Part shown: one piece after another, positions 1 through 6,246 of the stretch
Numbering within the stretch: position 1 is the stretch's first letter
Layout of the letters: each line of letters begins with the position of its first letter
Assembly (NCBI GenBank): GCA_959602875.1
Contig: CAUGVQ010000084.1
Location: 1 to 8,701, forward strand
Reading direction: 5' to 3'
DNA from: an uncultured Collinsella sp.
GTDB lineage: Bacteria > Actinomycetota > Coriobacteriia > Coriobacteriales > Coriobacteriaceae
Length of the DNA stretch: 8,701 nt
Program-made: the position numbers and the translations under genes
Notes under the pieces: generated by a model
Databases searched by the model: none
The model's input: the letters and a program-made list of their open reading frames with translations, nothing else
What the model was told of the DNA's origin: nothing

Positions 1-384
1 GAAGCTCTTGGGGGAGATGCCGCGGAAGTCGCGGATACGCGGAATCGCCACAGCGGTCAGACGATCGAAGAACTCCCACATGCGGTCGCCGCGGAGGGTG
101 ACCTTGGCGCCGATGGGCATACCGGCGCGGAGGCGGAAGGACGCGATGGACTTACGAGCGCGGGTGATCATCGGCTGCTGGCCGGTGATGGCGCGCAGGT
201 CGCGCACAGCGCCGTCGATGGCCTTGGAGTCCGTGGCGGCCTCGCCAACACCCATGTTCACGACGATCTTCTCGAACTTGGGGATCTCCATGACGTTCTT
301 GTACTGGAACTTCTCCTGCATAGCAGGCTTGACCTCGTTGAGGTACTTGGTCTTAAGACGCGGGACGTACTTCTCTTCAGCCAT
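1..384 (-). CDS. rplE: 50S ribosomal protein L5 (uL5), N-terminal 128 residues; 3' end outside window
   Basis: L5 binds 5S rRNA and helps form the central protuberance of the large subunit. The reading frame is open from an ATG at 384 to the window edge, giving 128 of roughly 180 residues. The protein begins MAEEKYVPRLKTKY and contains the family stretches EIPKFEKIVVNMGVGEA (about 34-50), ITGQQPMITRARKSIASFRLR (about 66-86) and the RDFRGISPKSF segment near the edge. The start is fixed by a strong Shine-Dalgarno AGAAGGAG (392-399) seven bases upstream. Normally rplE directly follows rplX; here it is separated from rplX by four other genes and must be expressed from its own upstream region. Codon use is strongly biased, as in the other ribosomal genes. 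The family call is certain. The C-terminal part lies beyond the window, so this is an edge effect and not a truncation. Confidence 0.97.
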   Translation of the reverse strand, partial: MAEEKYVPRLKTKYLNEVKPAMQEKFQYKNVMEIPKFEKIVVNMGVGEAATDSKAIDGAVRDLRAITGQQPMITRARKSIASFRLRAGMPIGAKVTLRGDRMWEFFDRLTAVAIPRIRDFRGISPKSF

Positions 385-473
385 CTCTAAACTCCTTCTG
401 GGGTTTTAAGCACGGGGCTTGGCCTCTTGGCAGGGCAGGTTTTCCCTGCTCACGCACTGGGTTGTCCTCGTGC

Positions 474-533
474 CTCCTGCCGCAGCGATACGCGCGAGGA
501 GTCACTCGCGGCACGCCGAATGGCCGGCAGGAG
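474..533 (-). promoter_or_regulatory. Structured RNA element in the rplE 5' leader
   Basis: A perfect 9-bp inverted repeat (CTCCTGCCG at 474-482, CGGCAGGAG at 525-533) encloses a second perfect 6-bp hairpin (CGCGAG 493-498, CTCGCG 505-510, loop GAGTCA). A further hairpin, GCAGGG 430-435 with CCCTGC 444-449, lies closer to rplE. On the minus strand these would fold in the leader of rplE, starting about 90 bases before its start codon. Neither is followed by a T-run, so a simple terminator is unlikely. Ribosomal operons are often controlled through folded leaders bound by one of their products; a role of that kind here is inference. Confidence 0.45.
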
Positions 534-552
534 CCGGGCAATACGAGTCGGT

Positions 553-582
553 ATGATACGCGTTTGCGCAAGAAAATGCGAG
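553..582 (-). promoter_or_regulatory. Candidate promoter for rplE
   Basis: Reading the minus strand, TATCAT (558-553) matches five of six bases of the -10 consensus. The bases where a -35 box should lie (about 582-576) match TTGACA only weakly (CTCGCA at an 18-bp spacing). Initiation near 546 would give a leader of about 160 nt containing the folded element at 474-533. The -10 sits in the dyad GTATGATAC (551-559), and the palindrome TTGCGCAA (564-571) lies in the spacer. A promoter is required by context because the upstream ribosomal genes are elsewhere, but this exact position is a guess. Confidence 0.35.
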
Positions 583-593
583 ACAAACTCGGG

Positions 594-612
594 TTGTGGG
601 CGATTTCCACAA
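594..612. repeat. Inverted repeat TTGTGG-n7-CCACAA
   Basis: Perfect 6-bp arms at 594-599 and 607-612 separated by seven bases. A third copy of CCCACAA follows at 630-636 and could pair alternatively with TTGTGGG at 594-600. It lies upstream of the candidate rplE promoter in the rplE/crr divergent region, so it may be an operator. No regulator is identified. Confidence 0.35.
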
Positions 613-646
613 TTCGCGATTCCCGGACACCCACAAAGCGCGTCAC

Positions 647-664
647 CATTTCTCCATAGAAATG
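647..664. repeat. Inverted repeat CATTTCT-n4-AGAAATG
   Basis: A perfect 7-bp dyad (647-653 with 658-664, spacer CCAT) about 100 bp upstream of the crr -10 box. A second, GC-rich dyad (CGCGG 667-671, CCGCG 681-685) follows directly. Both are compatible with regulator binding in the divergent region; function unknown. Confidence 0.35.
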
Positions 665-733
665 AGCGCGGTAAGAATGGCCGCGTGAGACACGCCCCTC
701 CCCTGTTGGCTACCGCTCGGCGATAGGAAAAGG

Positions 734-768
734 TCGCGTGCTTACGCGATGTCGCACGAGGATATAAT
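734..768 (+). promoter_or_regulatory. crr promoter with overlapping dyad
   Basis: A consensus -10 box TATAAT lies at 763-768, 59 bp before the crr start codon. The -35 region (about 740-746) does not resemble TTGACA. Instead it is covered by a perfect dyad TCGCGT-GCTT-ACGCGA (734-749), which overlaps a second dyad GCGA-TG-TCGC (746-755). A poor -35 overlapped by dyads suggests either activator dependence or repressor binding. The -10 is seen directly; the regulation is inferred. Confidence 0.7.
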
Positions 769-827
769 ATCTTGGTACCAGTTGGGACTTTCACCCACAA
801 CCCCTTCCAATCGCAAAGGAGAAACCC

Positions 828-1358
828 ATGGGTCTGTTCGACATGTTCAAGAAGAAGGAGCCCGCGGCCCCCGCTAAGCCCGCCTCCGTCTCCGCTACCG
901 CTGCGCCCGACACGCTCTGCGCCCCGGCTAACGGCCGCGTCATCGCTATGACCGACGTGCCCGACCCCGTCTTCTCCGGCGAGGTACTCGGCAAGGGCTG
1001 CGCTGTCTGGCCCGAGGACGACATCGTCTACGCCCCTGTCTCCGGCACCGTGACCGTCACCATGGGTCATGCCGTGGGTCTCTCCACCGACGACGGCGTC
1101 GAGGTTCTCGTTCACATTGGCGTCGACACCGTGAACCTTCAGGGCAAGGGCTTCACCGGCTACGTCAAGCAGGGCGACACCGTCAAGGCCGGCGACCCCG
1201 TCATCAAGATGGATCGCAACGTCATCAAGGAGGCCGGTTACCCCGACTGCGTCGTTCTCGCTGTCTCCAACACCGCCGAATTCGCTGGCGTTGAGCTTGC
1301 GGTCGAGCCCGAGACCACCGTTACCGCCGGTACCCCCGTGGTCAAGGTCGTGCGCTAG
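828..1358 (+). CDS. crr: PTS glucose-type IIA component (IIA-Glc), free-standing
   Basis: The 176-residue protein takes phosphate from HPr-P and passes it to an EIIB domain during sugar uptake; in enterobacteria the same protein is also a regulatory signal. The IIA-Glc fold is clear: APANGRVIAMTDVPDPVFSGE (about 32-52), APVSGTVTVTMGHAVGL (about 69-85, with the supporting His81) and LVHIGVDTVNLQGKGF (94-109), where His96 is the phospho-acceptor. The C-terminal half has GDTVKAGDPVIKMD. The protein starts MGLFDMFKKK, very close to the amphipathic membrane-binding N terminus of E. coli Crr, followed by an Ala/Pro-rich linker to about residue 30. The start is supported by AAAGGAG (815-821) six bases upstream. 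The gene stands alone, with its own promoter and terminator. Its codon use is strongly biased, like the ribosomal genes, suggesting high expression. No EIIC/EIIB gene is adjacent, so the sugar cannot be told. Confidence 0.95.
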   Translation: MGLFDMFKKKEPAAPAKPASVSATAAPDTLCAPANGRVIAMTDVPDPVFSGEVLGKGCAVWPEDDIVYAPVSGTVTVTMGHAVGLSTDDGVEVLVHIGVDTVNLQGKGFTGYVKQGDTVKAGDPVIKMDRNVIKEAGYPDCVVLAVSNTAEFAGVELAVEPETTVTAGTPVVKVVR

Positions 1359-1398
1359 CGCCTTCTTTCACAAACACGTGCGCCCAAGCGCGCCCCCC

Positions 1399-1431
1399 TG
1401 CCCCTTCGCACCCCGTGCGGAGGGGCATTTT
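1399..1431 (+). terminator. Intrinsic terminator of crr
   Basis: A 13-bp stem with one G-T wobble (1399-1411 pairing with 1415-1427, loop CCC) is followed by TTTT (1428-1431). It starts 40 bp after the crr stop codon and separates crr from the U32 gene. Confidence 0.9.
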
Positions 1432-1538
1432 CTCGCTTCGAGCACACATAGTCACGGGACAATCCAAGTTTCTGCCGTACTAATCCCATGTGATGCTGGC
1501 ACTTTGCTGTCTGCGCCCCTAAGACGAACCTAGTTTCC

Positions 1539-1547
1539 TGTTACTAT
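1539..1547 (+). promoter_or_regulatory. Extended -10 promoter of the U32/rluA operon
   Basis: TGtTACTAT (1539-1547) is an extended -10 element (TG-n-TATAAT with one mismatch). The -35 position (about 1519-1524, CTAAGA) is weak, as is common with extended -10 promoters. Initiation near 1554 would leave a leader of about 27 nt before the GTG start at 1581. The crr terminator lies upstream, so a new promoter is needed here. Confidence 0.6.
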
Positions 1548-1580
1548 GTCGTGAAACACCCCATGAAAAGGAAGTAATCT

Positions 1581-4121
1581 GTGACCGCAACCGATGCCCA
1601 TGCACTCCATACATCGAGCGCACTCGCCGCGCAGCCCGAGCTCCTCGCACCCGCAGGTGGCCCCGGACCCTTTGCTGCCGCGCTTGCCGCCGGGGCAAAC
1701 GCCATCTACTGCGGCATGGGATCATTCAATGCGCGCCGTAAGGCAGAGAACTTCGACGACGATTCGTTTGAAGCGGCATGTCGCGCGGCGCATCTGGCCG
1801 GCGCGCGCGTGTACGTGACGGTGAACATCGTCATCAAGCAATCCGAGCTCGTCGAGGCACTCGAGCTCGTCCAACGCTGCACCCAGCTCGGCGCGGACGC
1901 CTTCATCATCCAGGATTGGGGACTCTTTGCCGCCGTGCGCGCCCTTATGCCTAACGTGGAGACCCATATCTCCACACAGGCCAACATCCACGATGCGCGC
2001 GGCACACGCTGGTGCCGCGATGCCGGCGCCGACCGCGTGACGCTCTCGCGCGAGCTTTCCGTTGCCGAGATAGCCCAAATCCACAGCGCGGTCCCCGATA
2101 TTGATCTTGAGGTCTTTGCGCACGGGTCGATTTGTTTCAGCTATTCGGGCGTCTGCCTGCTATCGAGCTTTGCCTGCGCCGGGCGCTCCGCCAACCGCGG
2201 CATGTGCGCGCAGCCCTGTCGTTTGCCCTACGAACTTGCCGATGAGGAGGGTCACGTCCTTTCCGCTCCCGACCGTGGCCGCCCGCTCTGCCCGCGCGAC
2301 AACAACACCTCAGAGATGCTCGGCGCCCTTATTAACGCCGGCGCCCACGCGCTCAAGCTCGAAGGCCGCATGAAGGCCCCCGATTACGTCTACGCCGTAA
2401 CCGACGCCTACCGCCATGCGCTCGACGACGTCCTTTCCGGGCGCGATGCCTCCCCCACCGAGCAGGCCGACCGCGCCCGCCAGCTCAAACGCGCCTTTAA
2501 CCGCGACTTCACGCACGCCTACCAAGACGGCCGCTCGGACGACGACATGATGAGTTACGAACGCTCCAACAACCGTGGCCAGATGGTGGGTGAGGTCGTT
2601 GGCTTCACGCCGCGCCGCGCCCGCACCAAGGGTGAGTCCATGCGCGACGCTGCCCGCGGCGCGCGCGGCATGGCGCGCATCCGACTCGATGAGCCGGTCG
2701 GCAAAGGCGACCTGTTGGAGCTCCGTCACGACCACGAGCCCGACCGCTTCCTTACCGGCCTTGTGCGCACCGACGCCGACGCCGGCTCTACCATAGAGGT
2801 CGAGGTAGCCCGGCCCATGCCCGCTGGCTGCCGCGTGCGTCTCATCCGCAGCCAGCGCGCGCTCGACGTCGCCGCCGCGGCGCTCAAACGACCCGTTGCG
2901 CGAAAGCGTGACGTACATGCACGCGTTGTCGCTCGACTCGGTGAGCCCTTTACCGTCGAGCTGTGGTGCGACGACGACCCCTCGCTTTACGGGGTTGCCC
3001 ACGGGTTCACCGTCGAAGCCGCTCGCAGTCGCGCCGTCACGCCCGAGGACCTTATAGAGCATGTCGGTCGCATGGGTGCCTCGCCGTTTGAGGCGATAAC
3101 GTTTGATATCAAGCTCAACGAGGGCTGCGGCATGGGCTTCTCCGCTGTACACCGCGTGCGCGCCGAGGCCTGCGCCGCCCTTGAGCAGGGCATTCTCGCG
3201 CCCAACCGGGCGCTCGCCGAAAACGTTGGCACCGTCGACATTCCGCGCAGACTTGCCGCCCTCGTCCAAGCGGGCAACCGCGACAACGACGTGGCGCCGC
3301 GCCCCGGCACGCCCGAGGTTTGCGCGCTTGCCAGCACGTGGGAGATGGTCGAATCCGCTCGCAATGCCGGTGCAACGCGTATCTACGTCACGAGCGACGC
3401 CCTCGATGACGCGGGTATCGAGCCTGCCCGCGCACTCGAGCTCGGCATCGTCCCCGTGCTCGACGAGGTGTGCCGCGCTGCCGACCGCGAGCGCCTCGAC
3501 CGCTGGGTTCAGCCGGGTGCCCCTGTTGCCGTTGGCAACATATCGGAGCTTGCCCATGCCGTCGCGTGCGGAGCGGTACCCGAGGCGCGTTCCTGCATTC
3601 CCATCCACAACACGCTTTGCCGTGACTATCTTGCCAAGCGGGGCATCGCAGGCTTTTGGCTCTCGCCCGAGCTCACCCTCGCCGAGATTGAGGAGCTTGT
3701 CCCTGGCTCCCCCGCCACCGCGGGCATCATGGTCTACGGGCGCCCGCGCGTGATGACCAGCGAGCATTGTATCTTGCAGGTAGCCGATGCCTGTTGCCAC
3801 GACTGCTCGCAGTGCCGCCTGCGCCGTCGGACGCTCCACCTGCGAAACATCGATGGCAAGGACTTCCCCGTTACGACCGATGTCCATGGGCGCTCGCGTC
3901 TCTACACCGACCGCCCCGTCGACCTTACACCCCAGATTCCCCAGTTGATCCAAGCGGGCGTGGAGCGTCTTCTGGTCGACGGAACGTTGCTTGATGCCGA
4001 CGAGCTCGCTTATCAGGTTGCCCGCGTGCGCCGCGCCCTCGACGCAGCGCAAAGCGGACGTCGCCCCGCACCGCGCGAATCCGGCTCTTTCGCCGGCTGC
4101 CTGTTTGTGGGAGTCGACTGA
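1581..4121 (+). CDS. U32-family 'peptidase', probable RNA hydroxylase (RlhA/TrhP-like), long form with DUF3656-type region
   Basis: 846 residues. Despite the peptidase name, studied U32 members such as RlhA (23S rRNA) and TrhP (tRNA) hydroxylate RNA, while UbiU/UbiV act in ubiquinone synthesis. The N-terminal U32 domain spans about 20-320: ELLAPAGGPGPF at 20-31, YVTVNIV at 78-84, the family signature EVFAHGSICFSYSGVCLLSSF at 177-197, and LKLEGRMKAPDYV at 258-270. Cys185, Cys192, Cys209 and Cys237 have spacing like the cysteines that bind a [4Fe-4S] cluster in UbiU-type proteins. A middle beta-rich region (about 330-540) fits DUF3656. The last third (about 575-810) looks like a second, diverged barrel-type domain and carries a cysteine cluster at 730, 738, 739, 742 and 745. 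E. coli RlhA is about 650 residues, so this is the long form. The GTG start is chosen because AAGGAAG (1568-1574) lies six bases upstream and no in-frame ATG precedes the conserved LLAPAG. It is followed two bases later by a pseudouridine synthase gene, which supports an RNA-modification role. Exact substrate unknown. Confidence 0.9.
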   Translation: MTATDAHALHTSSALAAQPELLAPAGGPGPFAAALAAGANAIYCGMGSFNARRKAENFDDDSFEAACRAAHLAGARVYVTVNIVIKQSELVEALELVQRCTQLGADAFIIQDWGLFAAVRALMPNVETHISTQANIHDARGTRWCRDAGADRVTLSRELSVAEIAQIHSAVPDIDLEVFAHGSICFSYSGVCLLSSFACAGRSANRGMCAQPCRLPYELADEEGHVLSAPDRGRPLCPRDNNTSEMLGALINAGAHALKLEGRMKAPDYVYAVTDAYRHALDDVLSGRDASPTEQADRARQLKRAFNRDFTHAYQDGRSDDDMMSYERSNNRGQMVGEVVGFTPRRARTKGESMRDAARGARGMARIRLDEPVGKGDLLELRHDHEPDRFLTGLVRTDADAGSTIEVEVARPMPAGCRVRLIRSQRALDVAAAALKRPVARKRDVHARVVARLGEPFTVELWCDDDPSLYGVAHGFTVEAARSRAVTPEDLIEHVGRMGASPFEAITFDIKLNEGCGMGFSAVHRVRAEACAALEQGILAPNRALAENVGTVDIPRRLAALVQAGNRDNDVAPRPGTPEVCALASTWEMVESARNAGATRIYVTSDALDDAGIEPARALELGIVPVLDEVCRAADRERLDRWVQPGAPVAVGNISELAHAVACGAVPEARSCIPIHNTLCRDYLAKRGIAGFWLSPELTLAEIEELVPGSPATAGIMVYGRPRVMTSEHCILQVADACCHDCSQCRLRRRTLHLRNIDGKDFPVTTDVHGRSRLYTDRPVDLTPQIPQLIQAGVERLLVDGTLLDADELAYQVARVRRALDAAQSGRRPAPRESGSFAGCLFVGVD

Positions 4122-4123
4122 CC

Positions 4124-4813
4124 ATGAACGGCGCCTCGCATCCGCGCGTGCTCTACCGAAGTAACACCCTAATTGCCGTCGATAAGCCTCAGGGCCTCAT
4201 CGTGCACGGCGACGGAACGGGTGTCCCGACGCTGACCGATGCTGTGCGCGAGCTCCTTCTTGCAGAGGGTTCGGACGCTTCTCAAAGCGCCGCCCGCGAT
4301 CTGCAGTGCCTGCAGCGGCTCGACCGCGACACCTCGGGCATCGTTCTGTTTTCGTTTTCCAAGAAGACGCAGGGTGCCTACGATCGGCTCATTGCCGAGC
4401 ATGCCATCGAGAAACACTACGGAGCGCTTGTGGAGGGCAGGTTTCCGCGAGCGGCGCAGACCTACACCTGGTCCATCGGACGCGATCGTCACGACGCGCG
4501 CAAGATGCGCGTCTCGCGCACCGGAAAAACCGCAACGACTCATGCCTGCCGCCTCGAACAATATGCGTCAGCTGCTCTTTTGGACGTGCGTATCGAGACC
4601 GGTCGCAAACACCAGATTCGCGTGCACCTAAGCCACGCCGGCCACCCCATCGTGGGCGACGAGCTATACGGGCGCCCGCATCCCAAAGGGCTCATGCTGC
4701 ATGCGGCAAAGCTCTCTTTCCGCGATCCGGTTACTGGCGAGTCCGTCGACATCTGCTCGCCGCTCCCCCGCCGTTTTCGCGCTGCGGCACTCCACACGGG
4801 CGCTTCAAACTAA
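4124..4813 (+). CDS. RluA-family pseudouridine synthase
   Basis: This enzyme isomerises uridine to pseudouridine in structured RNA. The 229-residue protein has the RluA-type catalytic domain without an S4 RNA-binding domain, close in length to E. coli RluA (219). Visible motifs are LIAVDKPQGLIVHGDG (about 16-31), the catalytic motif QRLDRDTSGIVLFS (64-77, catalytic Asp67), the KHYGALVEG segment and RKHQIRVHLSHAGHPIVGDELYG near the C terminus. The catalytic motif is normally HRLDxxTSG; here the leading His is Gln, while the Asp and the TSG are intact. The ATG start lies two bases after the stop of the U32 gene, with GGGAG (4109-4113) inside that gene's end as a likely ribosome binding site, so the two genes are cotranscribed and probably translationally coupled. 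The family assignment is firm; the target could be 23S rRNA or tRNA and is not readable from sequence, so no gene symbol is given. Confidence 0.95.
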   Translation: MNGASHPRVLYRSNTLIAVDKPQGLIVHGDGTGVPTLTDAVRELLLAEGSDASQSAARDLQCLQRLDRDTSGIVLFSFSKKTQGAYDRLIAEHAIEKHYGALVEGRFPRAAQTYTWSIGRDRHDARKMRVSRTGKTATTHACRLEQYASAALLDVRIETGRKHQIRVHLSHAGHPIVGDELYGRPHPKGLMLHAAKLSFRDPVTGESVDICSPLPRRFRAAALHTGASN

Positions 4814-4828
4814 CCTATAGCCCGCTCG

Positions 4829-4876
4829 CAAACAGAAAGCGCCCGCGCACGGGGAATCCCTCCGTGCGCGGGCGCT
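4829..4876 (-). terminator. Terminator between convergent rluA and uraA
   Basis: A perfect 15-bp GC-rich stem (4838-4852 with 4862-4876, nine-base loop). On the minus strand it is followed by TTTCTGTTT, fitting the end of uraA, whose stop codon lies about 28 bp upstream. On the plus strand the same stem lies 24 bp after the rluA stop but lacks a T-run, so it may act there less efficiently or only protect the 3' end. Confidence 0.85.
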
Positions 4877-4888
4877 CGCATCGATGCG
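4877..4888. repeat. 12-bp perfect palindrome CGCATCGATGCG
   Basis: A self-complementary 12-mer directly abutting the terminator stem between uraA and rluA. It may extend the hairpin region of the uraA 3' end or be a protein site. No function can be assigned. Confidence 0.4.
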
Positions 4889-4904
4889 AAGTCCCAACTA
4901 AGCG

Positions 4905-6176
4905 CTATGCTTCGCTTTCGCTCTTGGCACCAGGCAGAATGAGGTTGAGCAGGATGCCGGCGAGGGCCGAGGTGGCCATGCCCGGCAGGGTGTAATCGCC
5001 CACGGGGATCGAGATGCCACTCGTCTCCATACCCACGCCCACAATGATGACGACGGACGCGATCATGAGGTTGCGGTTCACGTCGAAGTCGACCTTGTTG
5101 GACACGAGCATGCGCAGGCCGTTTGAGGCGATGAGACCAAAAAGCAGGAGGCACACGCCGCCCATGACGGGACCGGGAATCGACTGGATGAGCGCGGCGA
5201 GCTTAGGGCAGAAGCCGCCGATTACGAGCGCAAAGCCGCCCGCATACCAAAAGATCTGGGTCGAGTACACGCGCGTGACGCTCATGACGCCGATGTTTTC
5301 CGCATAGGTGGTCGTCGGAGGACCGCCGAGGAAGCCGGAAATCATCGTGGAGATGCCGTCACCGGCAAGCGAGCGCGGAAGCATCTGACGGTAGTCCTTA
5401 CCCACGATCTCACCGACGGCCAGCAAATGACCGATATGCTCGATCACCACGACGACGGCGACCGGGGCTACGAGCGCGATGGCGCCCATATCAAAGCGCG
5501 GGGCGGAGATGTTCGGCAGGCCGATCCAGGCGGCGTCGAGCACCGGTGCAAAGTCGACGAGCCCGAGTGGCAGCGACACCACGTAGCCGACGATAATAGC
5601 GAGCAGCACCGGAATGGTGCCAAAGATGCCGCCCATGCTCGAGAACACCACCGCGGCAACGAGCGTGATCGCCGCGACGATGGCTCCGAGACCAAAGAAT
5701 ACGGTAGAACCGTCCGCCAGGTCGGTCATGAACGCCATGTCGACTGCCGTAGCGGACAGGCCGACTCCGATGACGACCATAACCGAGGCGACAAGGACCG
5801 GCGGCAGCAGACGGTCGAGCCAACCGGTGCCCACAAGGCGGATGATGCCCGCCACCGCGAGGAAAACCATACCCGCGACCACAACGCCGGACATGGCGGC
5901 GTCGAGGCCCTGCGTGGCACCCACGGCAAGGATGGGGCTGATGAAGGCAAACGAGCTGCCGAGATAGCTCGGAATCTTGTTGCCCGTCACCAAGAGATAG
6001 CAGATGGTGCCGATACCCGAGCACATAATGGCGACGTTGGGGTCGAGTCCGGTCAGAACCGGGACGAGCACCGTTGAGCCGAACATGCTCATCATGTGCT
6101 GGATGCCGAGCGGGATCGCACGTGCGACTGACACGCGGTCGTCTACGCCGATGACCTCTCTCTCATGCTTGGCCAT
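4905..6176 (-). CDS. uraA: Uracil permease, NCS2 family
   Basis: A 423-residue inner-membrane protein (E. coli UraA is 429) that imports uracil, probably by proton symport, feeding pyrimidine salvage. It is hydrophobic throughout, consistent with the 14-helix NCS2 fold. Key motifs match uracil transporters: SYLGSSFAFISP (70-81), VIEHIGHL (244-251; Glu246 and His250 match the Glu/His pair of the UraA site) and GGPPTTTYAENIGVMSVTRV (284-303; Glu293 matches the second substrate-binding Glu). An open frame extends further upstream to 6404, but the start is set at the ATG at 6176, where MAKHEREVIGVDDR begins typical NCS2 sequence and AAAGGAG (6181-6187) lies four bases upstream. Upstream sequence overlaps rplX in another frame. 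An intrinsic terminator sits directly before the ribosome binding site, so expression needs a local promoter or read-through from the ribosomal operon. The closely related PyrP name would also fit; xanthine transport is less likely given the motifs. Confidence 0.95.
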   Translation of the reverse strand: MAKHEREVIGVDDRVSVARAIPLGIQHMMSMFGSTVLVPVLTGLDPNVAIMCSGIGTICYLLVTGNKIPSYLGSSFAFISPILAVGATQGLDAAMSGVVVAGMVFLAVAGIIRLVGTGWLDRLLPPVLVASVMVVIGVGLSATAVDMAFMTDLADGSTVFFGLGAIVAAITLVAAVVFSSMGGIFGTIPVLLAIIVGYVVSLPLGLVDFAPVLDAAWIGLPNISAPRFDMGAIALVAPVAVVVVIEHIGHLLAVGEIVGKDYRQMLPRSLAGDGISTMISGFLGGPPTTTYAENIGVMSVTRVYSTQIFWYAGGFALVIGGFCPKLAALIQSIPGPVMGGVCLLLFGLIASNGLRMLVSNKVDFDVNRNLMIASVVIIVGVGMETSGISIPVGDYTLPGMATSALAGILLNLILPGAKSESEA

Positions 6177-6188
6177 GAAACTCCTTTC

Positions 6189-6227
6189 AAAAAGACCCCG
6201 GCCGCAATCGCATGCAGCCGGGGTCTT
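6189..6227 (-). terminator. Intrinsic terminator after rplX, abutting the uraA ribosome binding site
   Basis: A perfect 11-bp stem (AAGACCCCGGC 6192-6202 with GCCGGGGTCTT 6217-6227, 14-base loop) gives on the minus strand a hairpin running into five Ts (6193-6189). The next bases are the uraA Shine-Dalgarno. It lies 25 bp after the rplX stop. It therefore ends the ribosomal-protein transcript, or acts as an attenuator in front of uraA. I see no sequence resembling the PyrR-binding motif in it. Confidence 0.9.
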
Positions 6228-6246
6228 AGTACCACATCGTACGAAA

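Larger units (their letters stand above)
385..827. promoter_or_regulatory. 443-bp divergent intergenic region between rplE and crr
   Basis: No credible protein-coding gene is seen here; the open frames crossing it lack family features and ribosome binding sites. The region must drive rplE leftward and crr rightward. It is rich in inverted repeats: 430-449, 474-533, 594-612, 647-664, 667-685 and 734-749. The left half would be the transcribed leader of rplE and the right half holds the crr promoter. I see no tRNA or recognised riboswitch. Confidence 0.7.

Noticed and set aside
430..449. GCAGGG/CCCTGC hairpin as a terminator
   Set aside because: A short run of Ts lies in the loop (440-443) but none follows the stem on either strand.
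450..1115. 221-residue minus-strand frame over crr and its upstream region
   Set aside because: It overlaps the clear crr gene, lacks a ribosome binding site and has no recognisable domain.
2310..4052. 580-residue open frame antisense to the U32 gene
   Set aside because: Low-complexity Gly/Ala/Val/Arg composition, no family motif, and exactly mirrors a well-supported gene; typical of antisense frames in GC-rich coding DNA.
6189..6227. PyrR-type attenuator before uraA
   Set aside because: The hairpin is a good terminator but nothing resembling the PyrR-binding loop was found, so this specific mechanism is not claimed.
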